Below, one piece after another: positions 51,650 through 60,248 of a stretch of DNA of 64,000 nucleotides. The notes under the pieces are model-generated. The model saw only the letters and a list, made by a program, of their open reading frames with translations. It was not told the DNA's origin and made no database searches. Made by a program: the position numbers and the translations under genes. The stretch comes from Candidatus Villigracilis vicinus (GTDB taxonomy: Bacteria > Chloroflexota > Anaerolineae > Anaerolineales > Villigracilaceae). The stretch spans positions 1-64,000 of the forward strand of contig JADKIL010000002.1 in NCBI GenBank assembly GCA_016721315.1, given 5' to 3'. Within the stretch, counting starts at the first letter, position 1; each line of letters starts with the position of its first letter.

Positions 51650-51691
51650 ATTATACAATTTTTAACCAAAGAAGGGAACGTCAATTGATCT

Positions 51692-52684
51692 TTATTCGCA
51701 GTTTATCACAATAAAATTCACGTTTCTGATCACTGCAGGTCCATGGATCGACTTGAGTTGGAGAGATTCATTGTCTACATACCCTGCAACCATGCCGGGA
51801 GGTACCTGAATCGTATAGGTTGTAACAGCGCTAACAAGTTGCCAAGCTGGGTATTGGGTGGTCTTTTCCCAAAGATCAGCACTTCCGCCAAAGGTCTTTG
51901 CAGCGCCTGCCGCATTCCTCGGGCAGGATGCTTCTGAAACATTGCTTTTGCTGACAGTCGTATCTGGCAGACCTAATTGAGGTTGCACCCCGTCTGGTAT
52001 CAGGTTTGTAAAATCGATCGTGGTATTTGAATCCTCTTCAACAATGGCTTCTGGGGTGGCTCCGCTTGTCAGTTCAGTAAATGTCCCGCTCAAGAAAAAC
52101 CAGGTAACAAAGGCACCGACCAGAAGAAACATCGAAACGCCAGCAATCATCATCACCTTTTGGCTTTGCACACGGGCGGTCGCTTCTACCTGTTGCTTCA
52201 AACGCGTGCAAGCAGCAATAGCTTGCTCATGTGTAGCGCCTGCCTGCTGTAGGATCATTTCGATCACACCAGGCTTGTTGCCCATACGGTACATGGTCAG
52301 TGTCCGGCTCCAAACCTCCTCATCTGTCAAAGGCGCTTTGGGAGCAGACGGTGGTTCTTGTTGAGGAACAAGAACCTGACTTCTTGTTGGTTCCTTGCAC
52401 TTACTTTCAATGATTGCATGAATAGCCCCCGCATCAACCCAACGGCGCAGCAAGGCTTCTTCAGCGGACTCAAACCGATCTGGCAAATACTTAACCCGAA
52501 TTTCCCTACCCCCATTTTCCACTTCAAATGAAACTTCACATTTGGGGCAGGTTAAATAATCTGGTAGATCTGGCAAATGCATTACCTTAAGCGGTTTAGC
52601 GCCACAAGCCGGGCAGCGCCCATTGCTTGCCCACAGATCGGGTATATCCCACTTTGCAGTTGACTGAGGTTTTTGTGCTTCCAT
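51692..52684 (-). CDS. zinc-ribbon protein with one membrane segment, function unknown
   Basis: The product has 330 residues. Residues 20-60 hold a zinc ribbon (GRCPACGAKPLKV, LTCPKCEVSFEV). A helical region with LTMYRMGNKPGVIEMILQQA follows, then a single membrane segment near residue 175-200 (VMMIAGVSMFLLVGAFVTWF) and an outside C-terminal domain with two Cys (EASCPRNAAG, FIVINCE). The topology suggests a cytosolic sensor part and an external beta-rich part. No family is recognised. Confidence 0.7.
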   Translation of the reverse strand: MEAQKPQSTAKWDIPDLWASNGRCPACGAKPLKVMHLPDLPDYLTCPKCEVSFEVENGGREIRVKYLPDRFESAEEALLRRWVDAGAIHAIIESKCKEPTRSQVLVPQQEPPSAPKAPLTDEEVWSRTLTMYRMGNKPGVIEMILQQAGATHEQAIAACTRLKQQVEATARVQSQKVMMIAGVSMFLLVGAFVTWFFLSGTFTELTSGATPEAIVEEDSNTTIDFTNLIPDGVQPQLGLPDTTVSKSNVSEASCPRNAAGAAKTFGGSADLWEKTTQYPAWQLVSAVTTYTIQVPPGMVAGYVDNESLQLKSIHGPAVIRNVNFIVINCE

Positions 52685-52743
52685 AACTGGATTCTATATG
52701 CTTCTGTTTGTGAAAATGCTTACAACTCACAAACAATTGTACA

Positions 52744-53829
52744 TCACAATCCTATTTTTTTTGCTTCATCCCAAAATGCGTCCATCTCTTCCAGTGTCAT
52801 GTCTGATAAATTACGCCCTTGTGCCTTGGCACTTTTTTCCACGTACCCAAAGCGGCGCTTGAATTTCAGATTTGCCTCACGCAGGGCTGATTCAGCATCC
52901 ACCTCACGCCATCGAGACAAGTTAACAAGCACAAAGAACAGGTCACCCAACTCCCCTTTTACCTGCTCCAGGTTTTCAGCCGCCTTGATCTCCTCGATCT
53001 CCTCACGGACTTTTTCCAGAACATTGTCGATCTCGGACCAGTCAAAGCCGACGCGTGCCGCCCGGTCCTGATACTCCTGCGCCTGATTCAAAGCAGGCAG
53101 CGCAGCAGGAACTCCATCCAAGATGCCTTTGTCCTCTTTTTTTCCGCCTCTTTCCTTTTCCTTCAACTTCTCCCAATTTGTGAGCACATCATCCACCCCA
53201 TTCAGTTTCACATCGCCAAAAACATGCGGATGCCTGCGGACGATCTTATCGTAGATACTTTTTGTCACATGGGTCATGGTAAATTCGCCAGACTCATATG
53301 CGATCTGTGAATTCAAAACGATCTGAAGCAATAGGTCGCCGAATTCCTCCCGCATTCCATCAACATCGTTGGCATCAAGCGCAGACAAGGTCTCGTAAGA
53401 TTCTTCGAGTAAATGCTTGCGCAAGGTAGCATGTGTTTGCTCTTTATCCCATGGGCATCCATCTGGCGCACGCAAATGGGAGACGATCTCGGCAAAGGCT
53501 TCAAAGGACGTCCCTTCGCCCAATGAAGGAACAAAAAGCGACACGGGATACACAAGATCCGCGCCTCCGAACCCGGCAAGGCTTGTTTCGGTCACCCCTG
53601 CTTTTCCCACCGCCGACACTGTATGGCTATCCGCATATACAATTCGCAACACAAGTGCAACCTGACGAGCCAAATCCGGCGAGTCAATACCGAGGATCAG
53701 CGTGTCAATATCAGGCGGGGTCGGTGGGTAATGCCGCAACGTAAAACTCTGAGCGGAGAGCAGGGTCAGTTTCGAGGGCGGAGTGAAGCGCAGCATCTCA
53801 AAAACAGAAGTGACGAGTGAAAAGTCCAT
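52744..53829 (-). CDS. mazG: nucleoside triphosphate pyrophosphohydrolase MazG
   Basis: The product has 361 residues. From residue about 105 it is MazG: LRAPDGCPWDKEQTHATLRK, LLEESYETLSALDANDVDGM, EEFGDLLLQIVLNSQIA, and a second domain with VREEIEEIKAAENLEQVKGE and LGDLFFVLVNLSRW (EExxE-12-ExxD metal sites). The first 105 residues resemble the C-terminal end of the tetrapyrrole-methylase domain found before MazG in YabN-type proteins, but the SAM-binding part is missing. It hydrolyses non-canonical NTPs. Confidence 0.9.
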   Translation of the reverse strand: MDFSLVTSVFEMLRFTPPSKLTLLSAQSFTLRHYPPTPPDIDTLILGIDSPDLARQVALVLRIVYADSHTVSAVGKAGVTETSLAGFGGADLVYPVSLFVPSLGEGTSFEAFAEIVSHLRAPDGCPWDKEQTHATLRKHLLEESYETLSALDANDVDGMREEFGDLLLQIVLNSQIAYESGEFTMTHVTKSIYDKIVRRHPHVFGDVKLNGVDDVLTNWEKLKEKERGGKKEDKGILDGVPAALPALNQAQEYQDRAARVGFDWSEIDNVLEKVREEIEEIKAAENLEQVKGELGDLFFVLVNLSRWREVDAESALREANLKFKRRFGYVEKSAKAQGRNLSDMTLEEMDAFWDEAKKIGL

Positions 53830-53856
53830 GAGTTTTTATCCTTTATCGTTAAACGC

Positions 53857-53910
53857 GTAATCCGTAATTCGTAACTCGTAAGTGATTACGGATTACGTAT
53901 TACGGATTAC
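53857..53910. repeat. inverted repeat of GTAATCCGTAA units
   Basis: Arms 53857-53874 and 53893-53910 match 17 of 18 positions. It lies between mazG and the end of the ribosomal operon and could act as its terminator, though no T run follows directly. Confidence 0.75.
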
Positions 53911-53937
53911 CCACAGGGTATTACACCCCAAAAAATT

Positions 53938-54330
53938 TTAACGCTTGGTGTAGGTCGGAGCCTTGCGGGCTTTCTTAAGACCGGGCTTTTTGCGTTCCTT
54001 GATGCGGGCATCACGGGTAAGCAAACCCTTCTTACGCAGGGCGGAAGTCCAATCCACGTTCATGCCCTGGAGCGCGCGGGCGACACCGAGACGAACTGCA
54101 TCTGCCTGTCCAGCCACACCACCGCCGTTGACCAGAACGGTCACGTCGTACTTGGCAGCTGCCTCACCCACCGCGCCAAACGGGCGGAGGATGTCCTGCA
54201 AGTCGCCAAAGCGGGTGAAGAACGCAGCGGCGTCCTTTTCATTCACAACGAATTTTCCGCTGCCGCTAGCCACACGAACACGGGCAGTGCTCTCTTTGCG
54301 GCGTCCGATACCTTCGAAATACTGAGCCAT
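53938..54330 (-). CDS. rpsI: ribosomal protein S9
   Basis: The product has 130 residues ending in KKARKAPTYTKR, the S9 tail that reaches the P site. FEGIGRRKESTARVRV and VNGGGVAGQADAVRLGVARAL are typical. It is the last gene of the operon, 15 bases after rplM. Confidence 0.97.
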   Translation of the reverse strand: MAQYFEGIGRRKESTARVRVASGSGKFVVNEKDAAAFFTRFGDLQDILRPFGAVGEAAAKYDVTVLVNGGGVAGQADAVRLGVARALQGMNVDWTSALRKKGLLTRDARIKERKKPGLKKARKAPTYTKR

Positions 54331-54345
54331 GTTTTCTTTCCTTCT

Positions 54346-54789
54346 TTATTCCAAAGCCTTGAGTTTTTGAGCGCCATGGGGATGTTCAGCGCCGCCATAG
54401 ATCTTCAAACGCTTGAGCACGGCGCGTCCCATACGGTTGTGCGGGAGCATGCCCCATACCGCATCGCGCAGTGCGCGATCGGGATATTGAGCGAGCTGGT
54501 CGCGCAGGGAAATGCTTTTCAACCCACCGGGGTAACCCGAATGGCTGTAGTAGATCTTGGAAGTAAGGCGGGACTCGGTCTTGGTTCCGGTCACTGTCAC
54601 ATTCTGTGCGTTGACCACCACAACAAAGTCGCCCATCTCCACGCCAGGCGTGAAGGTTGGCTTGTGTTTTCCAAGCAAAACGTGCGCAATGCGCGCAGCA
54701 AGACGCCCAAGGTTCTTACCCTCTGCGTCAACGAGTAACCAGTCGCGCTGAATCTCAGCGGCCTTCGGATAGTACGTCTTTTGTTGCAC
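54346..54789 (-). CDS. rplM: ribosomal protein L13
   Basis: The product has 147 residues with DAEGKNLGRLAARIAHVLLG, KIYYSHSGYPGGLKS, and AVWGMLPHNRMGRAVLKRLK, all L13 signatures. It lies 18 bases after truA and directly before rpsI, the usual pair. Confidence 0.97.
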   Translation of the reverse strand: MQQKTYYPKAAEIQRDWLLVDAEGKNLGRLAARIAHVLLGKHKPTFTPGVEMGDFVVVVNAQNVTVTGTKTESRLTSKIYYSHSGYPGGLKSISLRDQLAQYPDRALRDAVWGMLPHNRMGRAVLKRLKIYGGAEHPHGAQKLKALE

Positions 54790-54807
54790 TTTCGTCTCTC
54801 CGTTTCT

Positions 54808-55563
54808 TTATTTTCTATTCAGTGATCCATATTCGACATCGATCAAGCTCAAACCATGTGCAGGAGCCAATCCAGCAGGAAGTTTTGCCTGCCCTTTTAA
54901 CGCAAGCTGAACTTCTTCTACCAAACCTCTTCCCTGCGCGACAGCCGCCTGAACGAACACCAGCCTGCGAACCATTCGATATAGGAACGCATCTGCCCGG
55001 ACCTCGAACTGCCACTCTCCATTGGGCTTTCGTCTCCACTCGGATTCTGTCACCGTGCGGGTCGTCGTCCCCTTTTCAGAGGTCGCTGAACCGAAGGAGG
55101 CAAAATCATGTGTGCCGAGGAAGACTTCCGCCGTCTGGTTGAGAGCATCACCATCGAGTCTTGGCCACAGGCGCCATGCAAACCTTTCCCGCAATGGGTC
55201 ACGGATGGGTTCGCAGAATAACCTGTAGCGGTACGCTCGCGAGAGCGCATCAAACCGTGGATGGAAATCCGCATGAACGGGCTTTATCTTTCTCACAGCC
55301 AAATCAGCAGGGAGTTTTGCATTGAGCGCATGCAACAATCGGTCCGCTGGGTGCGACCATTCGTTGAAATCGAATGCTGCCACCTGCCCCGTTGCATGGA
55401 CGCCGGTATCGGTCCTGCCCGCCATGATGACGGATGTTCCCATCCAACCGATCTGATGAAGGGCGTTTTCGAGCTCGCCCTGTACCGTCCGGGAATTCGC
55501 CTGTCGCTGGCTGCCGGTAAACCGGGCGCCGTCGTAGGCTAGGATCACTTGGTAACGTGCCAT
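54808..55563 (-). CDS. truA: tRNA pseudouridine(38-40) synthase
   Basis: The product has 251 residues. The catalytic Asp lies in MAGRTDTGVHATGQVA; LAYDGARFTGSQRQ and YRYRLFC segments are typical TruA. It modifies positions 38-40 of the anticodon arm. Its place between rplQ and rplM is common. A short repeat separates it from rplQ. Confidence 0.96.
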   Translation of the reverse strand: MARYQVILAYDGARFTGSQRQANSRTVQGELENALHQIGWMGTSVIMAGRTDTGVHATGQVAAFDFNEWSHPADRLLHALNAKLPADLAVRKIKPVHADFHPRFDALSRAYRYRLFCEPIRDPLRERFAWRLWPRLDGDALNQTAEVFLGTHDFASFGSATSEKGTTTRTVTESEWRRKPNGEWQFEVRADAFLYRMVRRLVFVQAAVAQGRGLVEEVQLALKGQAKLPAGLAPAHGLSLIDVEYGSLNRK

Positions 55564-55565
55564 TT

Positions 55566-55630
55566 ACACTAACCAGTGACCAGTGGACAGTAAGCAGTGA
55601 AAAACTCACCGATTACTGTTTACTGATGAC
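55566..55630. repeat. CAGT-rich degenerate repeat between rplQ and truA
   Basis: Units such as CAGTGACCAGTGGACAGTAA on the left and TTACTGTTTACTGATGACTG on the right are loosely inverted copies of one another. It is similar in style to the element at 53857-53910. Confidence 0.55.
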
Positions 55631-55635
55631 TGTTC

Positions 55636-56013
55636 TTACTCTTCTACAAGTTCAAGGACAACCATCTCAGCGGCATCGCCGAGGCGTGGTCCGAGTTTGG
55701 TCACGCGGGTGTAACCACCGTTGCGTGAAGCAAAGCGAGGAGCGATCTCATCGAACAGGCGCTTGATGATCTGATTATCTCCCAGTTTGGAGATGGCGAC
55801 GCGGCGGGCGTGAACCTTCTGGTCCGCGCTGGCATCGGCGCTGTTCTTGGCGAGCGTGATGAGGCGTTCAGCGTCGCCGCGAATGGCGGCAGCCTTGGCC
55901 TTGGTGGTCTGGATGCGCTCGTGTGTGAAGAATTGTTTGATCAGGTTGCGGCGCAGAGCAATACGTGAGCTCTTGGTGCGTCCCAATCGGTAACCTGCTA
56001 CTGAATGTCGCAT
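55636..56013 (-). CDS. rplQ: ribosomal protein L17
   Basis: The product has 125 residues: MRHSVAGYRLGRTKSSRIAL, RNLIKQFFTHERIQTTKAKA and NGGYTRVTKLGPRLGDAAEM. It starts three bases after the rpoA stop, as in most bacteria. Confidence 0.97.
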   Translation of the reverse strand: MRHSVAGYRLGRTKSSRIALRRNLIKQFFTHERIQTTKAKAAAIRGDAERLITLAKNSADASADQKVHARRVAISKLGDNQIIKRLFDEIAPRFASRNGGYTRVTKLGPRLGDAAEMVVLELVEE

Positions 56014-56016
56014 TTC

Positions 56017-56985
56017 TTAGTTCTCCGAAGGTTGGTCTTTCAAGAAGCCTTTTTCGCGCATTTTGTCGCGAAGTTCGTCGAGACTCTTTTCACCGAAGTT
56101 GCGAATGGACATGACTGCAGACTCGCCTTTTTCAAGGAGTTCGAGTACGTCACCCACAGTGGTGATGCCGGTGCGCTTCAACGAGTTGAAAACGCGTACC
56201 GAGAGATCGAGGGCTTCCACTGGCGTTTCTGCCAGTTCACTGCTCAGGCGGCTACCGGAAGTTTCGCGCTCAATTGCCACCGTCAGCATTTCCTCGTTCA
56301 CACCAGCGATATAGCGGAGGTGATCAATGAGGATGCGGGCTGAGGAGCTGAGAGCACGTTCGGGTGAAACAGTGCCGTCTGTCCAGATTTCCAATATAAG
56401 TTTGTCGTAATTCGTACTCTGTCCAACGCGGGCAGATGCAACTTCCCAATTGACACGCTTGACCGGGCTGAAGATCGCATCAACTGGCAATTCACCAATG
56501 GGTGTATGCCCGGAGCGGTCGTTGGCTGGAGAATAACCGCGCCCGCGTTCGACGACGAATTCGACGTCAAGCTTGGTCTTGGGGTTATCCACGGTGAAGA
56601 GATACGTATCAGGGTTGACGATCTCGATCTCGGCGGGGGTAATAATGTCCGCCGCGGTGACCGTTCCCTCGCCGCGTACTTCCAGGTGCATGCGGGCACT
56701 GTCTACGCCATCCATTTTGATGCGAACCTGTTTGATCTGGAGCATCACTTGAATGACATCTTCGCGCACGCCGGGGACGTCGCTAAATTCATGCAGCACA
56801 TCCGCAAAGCGTACCGATGTGATCGCTGTGCCTTCCAAGGAGGAAAGTAGGACACGCCTCAGGGCGTTTCCGAGCGTTACACCGTAGCCGCCTTCCAGCG
56901 GGCTGATAATAAATTTGCCGTAGTTTCGAGCTTCTGCTTCGCGCTCGATCTTGGGCATGACCATGTTCGTAATGAGACCCGTCAC
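56017..56985 (-). CDS. rpoA: RNA polymerase alpha subunit
   Basis: The product has 322 residues from a GTG start with AAGGTGA before it. The N-terminal domain has EGGYGVTLGNALRRVLLSSL and the insert PVKRVNWEVASARVGQSTNY; the C-terminal DNA-binding domain has LELLEKGESAVMSIRNFGEK and SLDELRDKMREKGF. Both domains are complete. Confidence 0.98.
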   Translation of the reverse strand: MTGLITNMVMPKIEREAEARNYGKFIISPLEGGYGVTLGNALRRVLLSSLEGTAITSVRFADVLHEFSDVPGVREDVIQVMLQIKQVRIKMDGVDSARMHLEVRGEGTVTAADIITPAEIEIVNPDTYLFTVDNPKTKLDVEFVVERGRGYSPANDRSGHTPIGELPVDAIFSPVKRVNWEVASARVGQSTNYDKLILEIWTDGTVSPERALSSSARILIDHLRYIAGVNEEMLTVAIERETSGSRLSSELAETPVEALDLSVRVFNSLKRTGITTVGDVLELLEKGESAVMSIRNFGEKSLDELRDKMREKGFLKDQPSEN

Positions 56986-57059
56986 GGTTCACCTTTCCCT
57001 GTTGATCATGCTCCGGGTCGAGGACCAACTTGCAGTCCGGACCCGAAGCGTAAGAAGGA

Positions 57060-57713
57060 TTAGCGTCGGGAGTAGTATTCGACGATCAACTGTTCGTCGA
57101 GACTTCCGTCAATTTCGGCGCGTTCCGGCATGCGAGCCACAGAACCACTCATCGCTTTCAGATCGCGGCTGAGCCATGTAGGGGCATTGCGCTTTTCAGC
57201 GTAGGCGTTCAGTTCTTTGAAGTAGGAAAGTTTGCCGGAGCCTTCACGCACTGCGATCACGTCCCCATCGGAGAGAAGCATCGAGGGAACATCAGTGCGG
57301 CGGCCGTTCACCGTGAAGTGACCATGGGTCACGAGCAGGCGAGCCTGCGCGCGGCTGGAGGCAAAGCCGAGGCGGAAGACCACATTGTCGAGGCGGGACT
57401 CAAGGATTTGAAGCAAGTTCAAACCGGTGAGGCCGCGGCGAGTGATCGCCGTATCGTAATAGCGGCGGAACTGGCGTTCGAGCACGCCGTAGATACGGCG
57501 AGCCTTCTGCTTGGCGCGCAACTGGCGGGCAAAGTCGGAGGCGCGACCGGTCGAACCGGGGTTACCGCGACCAGCGGTCTTGCCATGCTGACCAGGTGCA
57601 AAACTGCGTCGTTCAAACGCGCATTTAGGAGTAAAACAGCGCTCGCCTTTGAGGTAGAGCTTTTCGCCCTCACGACGGCAAAGTTTACAAACCGGACTTA
57701 ATGATTTAGCCAT
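57060..57713 (-). CDS. rpsD: ribosomal protein S4
   Basis: The product has 217 residues, somewhat longer than the usual 200-210. The N-terminal zinc site is kept (CKLCRREGEKLYLKGERCF, then KCAFERR). The S4 RNA-binding domain reads LESRLDNVVFRLGFASSRAQ and ARLLVTHGHFTVNGRRTDVP. It also normally acts as translational repressor of the alpha operon. Confidence 0.97.
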   Translation of the reverse strand: MAKSLSPVCKLCRREGEKLYLKGERCFTPKCAFERRSFAPGQHGKTAGRGNPGSTGRASDFARQLRAKQKARRIYGVLERQFRRYYDTAITRRGLTGLNLLQILESRLDNVVFRLGFASSRAQARLLVTHGHFTVNGRRTDVPSMLLSDGDVIAVREGSGKLSYFKELNAYAEKRNAPTWLSRDLKAMSGSVARMPERAEIDGSLDEQLIVEYYSRR

Positions 57714-57729
57714 AAATAAACAACCTCAC

Positions 57730-58134
57730 TTACACGCGTCGACGTTTCGGCGGACGGCAGCCATTATGCGGCACCGGGGTAATATCCGCGATCAACAACA
57801 CCTTCAAGCCCATCGCCTGGACGGCGCGAATTGCATTCTCGCGTCCGGGTCCGGGACCCTTGACATAAAGCTCCACTTCCTGCAAACCCTGCTGTTGAGC
57901 AGATTTGATCGCCTGTTCAGCGGCGAGGCGGGCAGCAAAAGGTGTGCTTTTGCGGGAGCCTTTAAAACCAGCAGAACCAGCGGAACCCCAGGAAATGGTG
58001 TTGCCTTCGGTGTCGGTAACGGTAACGATCGTATTATTGAAGGAAGCGAAAATGTGAACCTGTCCGCGGGACAGGGAGCGCTTGCCTTTTTTCGCACCGG
58101 CTGCGCGGCGCGTGGAACGTACACTCTGAGCCAT
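57730..58134 (-). CDS. rpsK: ribosomal protein S11
   Basis: The product has 134 residues with HIFASFNNTIVTVTDTEGN, WGSAGSAGFKGSRKSTPFAA and the end ITPVPHNGCRPPKRRRV, a complete S11. Confidence 0.98.
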   Translation of the reverse strand: MAQSVRSTRRAAGAKKGKRSLSRGQVHIFASFNNTIVTVTDTEGNTISWGSAGSAGFKGSRKSTPFAARLAAEQAIKSAQQQGLQEVELYVKGPGPGRENAIRAVQAMGLKVLLIADITPVPHNGCRPPKRRRV

Positions 58135-58158
58135 AGTTTCTTAACCTTTCGGACAGGA

Positions 58159-58545
58159 TTACTTCTTGGCGCCACGGCGACGACCGCGACCGGCAACCGT
58201 CTTCTTGGTGCCTTTGCGGGTGCGTGAATTCGTCTTGGTGCGTTGACCGCGAACGGGCAGGTTGCGGCGATGGCGCAAACCACGGTACGAGCCGATTTCG
58301 ATCAAACGCTTGATGTTCATCTGGACTTCGCGGCGAAGATCACCTTCCACTTTGTAGTGTTTGGAGATGTACTCGCGAATGGCGGAAACTTCGGCTTCCG
58401 TCAGGTCCTTGATGCGCGTGTCGGGATTGACTTTGGTATCAGCCAAAATCTTCTTGGCGCGGGTAGGGCCAATACCAAAAAGGTAGGTCAGACCCACTTC
58501 TGTCCGCTTATTGCGGGGAAGATCAACACCTTCAATTCTTGCCAT
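58159..58545 (-). CDS. rpsM: ribosomal protein S13
   Basis: The product has 128 residues: MARIEGVDLPRNKRTEVGLT, YLFGIGPTRAKKIL, SYRGLRHRRNLPVRGQRTKT and a basic tail. It follows rpmJ by seven bases. Confidence 0.98.
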   Translation of the reverse strand: MARIEGVDLPRNKRTEVGLTYLFGIGPTRAKKILADTKVNPDTRIKDLTEAEVSAIREYISKHYKVEGDLRREVQMNIKRLIEIGSYRGLRHRRNLPVRGQRTKTNSRTRKGTKKTVAGRGRRRGAKK

Positions 58546-58552
58546 GGTTCAA

Positions 58553-58666
58553 CTACCCTTGTCTCTGTTTGTGTTTAGGATTTTCGCAAATGATGAAAAC
58601 AATACCCTTGCGCCGAACGATACGGCACTTGGCACAACGCTTGCGAATGGAGGGCGATACTTTCAT
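58553..58666 (-). CDS. rpmJ: ribosomal protein L36
   Basis: A 37-residue frame reads MKVSPSIRKRCAKCRIVRRK then GIVFIICENPKHKQRQG, with the zinc ligands C-x2-C-x12-C-x4-H of the C+ type L36. AAGGAGAATTATC lies before the ATG at 58666. It stands where the infA-rpmJ pair is expected; infA is not present upstream. Confidence 0.95.
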   Translation of the reverse strand: MKVSPSIRKRCAKCRIVRRKGIVFIICENPKHKQRQG

Positions 58667-58765
58667 GATAATTCTCCTTGCATGATGCTGTGTTCACCAC
58701 AGCCAAAGGTCTGATTATACTGGTCGTTCTTGAATTCGTCCATATTTTCACGGGTTTCCGCAGGG

Positions 58766-59536
58766 TCATAAGACAGTCAGGATTTGAGGTTCTCCTTCGG
58801 TAACGGCGACCGTATGTTCAAAGTGCGCCGTCAACGACCCGTCTGCAGAAACTACCGTCCACTTATCCGGCAGGACGCGTGTTTCATACGTCCCAACTAA
58901 CACCATGGGTTCAAGGGCAATGGTCATCCCCGGTTTGAGGACAAGACCGCTTCCCGCCGCGCCGTAGTTTGGCACTTGCGGGCCTTCGTGCATATCCTTC
59001 CCGACACCGTGTCCGGTGTATTCCCGGGTGACATGCAGCCCATGGCCTTCTACATATTTCTGTATCGCCGCAGAGACATCACCTGTGCGTCTGCCTTTGC
59101 GCATCTGTGAGATGCCCGCATGCAACGCTGCCTCGGTGACTTCAAGCAGGGTTTGAGCCTCTTTCGAGACCTGCCCCACCCCAGCCGAAAAAGCTGAGTC
59201 TGCCACATAGCCTTGATACACCGTACCACAATCGATTGAAACGATATCACCATCCTTTAGCTTGCGCTTGGGATGAGGGATCCCATGAACCATCTCGTCG
59301 TTGATGCTGACGGTGATGGATGTTGGGAATGGCGGATGACCATAGCCTTTGAAAGGCGATACACATCCGTGTGACTTCAGCACTTCCTCAGCAGCCGCGT
59401 TGAGGTCAGCTGTTGTCACACCTGGTTGTAAAAGTTCTCTTACTTTCGCCAGAACGGTTGCGTTGATGTGTCCTGCTTCTCGCATGATCTTGAGTTCAGC
59501 AGGTGTTTTGATATTGATCCGGCGTTCATGAAACAT
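58766..59536 (-). CDS. map: methionine aminopeptidase type I
   Basis: The product has 256 residues from the ATG at 59536 (AAGG nine bases before); the longer frame to 59578 adds an atypical end. Motifs: IKTPAELKIMREAG, HGIPHPKRKLKDGDIVSIDC, YVADSAFSAGVG with metal ligands Asp, TGHGVGKDMHEGPQVPNYG (His) and LEPMVL, FEHTVAVTEGE (Glu). It removes the initiator Met. It follows adk in the operon. Confidence 0.96.
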   Translation of the reverse strand: MFHERRINIKTPAELKIMREAGHINATVLAKVRELLQPGVTTADLNAAAEEVLKSHGCVSPFKGYGHPPFPTSITVSINDEMVHGIPHPKRKLKDGDIVSIDCGTVYQGYVADSAFSAGVGQVSKEAQTLLEVTEAALHAGISQMRKGRRTGDVSAAIQKYVEGHGLHVTREYTGHGVGKDMHEGPQVPNYGAAGSGLVLKPGMTIALEPMVLVGTYETRVLPDKWTVVSADGSLTAHFEHTVAVTEGEPQILTVL

Positions 59537-59585
59537 TGTTGTAAACCTTGTCTTACACAGGGCAGATGCCCTGATCATGCGTACT

Positions 59586-60239
59586 TTATTTTTTCTTCAA
59601 GGATGCCAGCAGTACCTTAGTTACGTCTTCTACTGCCTGGGTCCCATCGATCTCGATGAGTTTACCTTCCTTGCGGTAGTACTCGACGAGAGGAATGGTC
59701 TGGTCGAAATACACACGGATGCGCTTGGTTACTGTTTCAACCTTGTCATCATCGCGTTGGTAAACCTCAGAGCCGTCCACATCACAAACGCGGGCTTGCT
59801 TGGGCGGATTGAACTTCTCATGATAGATATGTCCTTGCGCCCGGCAGGTCCAGCGTCCACTGGCACGTTCAATAAGGATGTTCTCTGCTGCAGTGATGTA
59901 TGGAACAACATTCACAGCACCGTGGAATTCCTTGAGCATGATTTCTAGTGCATCCGCTTGAGCTGGAGTGCGCGGAAAGCCGTCAAGAATGGCGCCTGCC
60001 TCACAGTCCGGTCGAGAGATGCGGTCTCGGATCATACTTATGGTTACGTCATCCGGTACAAGTTCGCCCTTATCCATGTAGGATTTGGCGAGTTTGCCAA
60101 GGTCCGTCTGGTTTTTCAAGTTTTCCCGAAAAAGATCTCCAGAGGAAACATGAGCCAGTTTTTGCGTCTCAGAAAGAAGACGAGCTTGCGTACCCTTACC
60201 AACACCGGGAGGTCCGAGCAAGACGATGTAGGTTGCCAT
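59586..60239 (-). CDS. adk: adenylate kinase
   Basis: The product has 217 residues, long-lid type. The P-loop is LLGPPGVGKGTQARLL; LDGFPRTPAQADALE and the lid with YHEKFNPPK follow. Of the four lid zinc ligands of Gram-positive enzymes (Cys, Cys, Cys, Asp), the second position is Gln (WTCRAQGH, VCDVDG), so zinc binding is uncertain unless the nearby His replaces it. It lies nine bases after secY. Confidence 0.97.
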   Translation of the reverse strand: MATYIVLLGPPGVGKGTQARLLSETQKLAHVSSGDLFRENLKNQTDLGKLAKSYMDKGELVPDDVTISMIRDRISRPDCEAGAILDGFPRTPAQADALEIMLKEFHGAVNVVPYITAAENILIERASGRWTCRAQGHIYHEKFNPPKQARVCDVDGSEVYQRDDDKVETVTKRIRVYFDQTIPLVEYYRKEGKLIEIDGTQAVEDVTKVLLASLKKK

Positions 60240-60248
60240 AAGGCTCCT

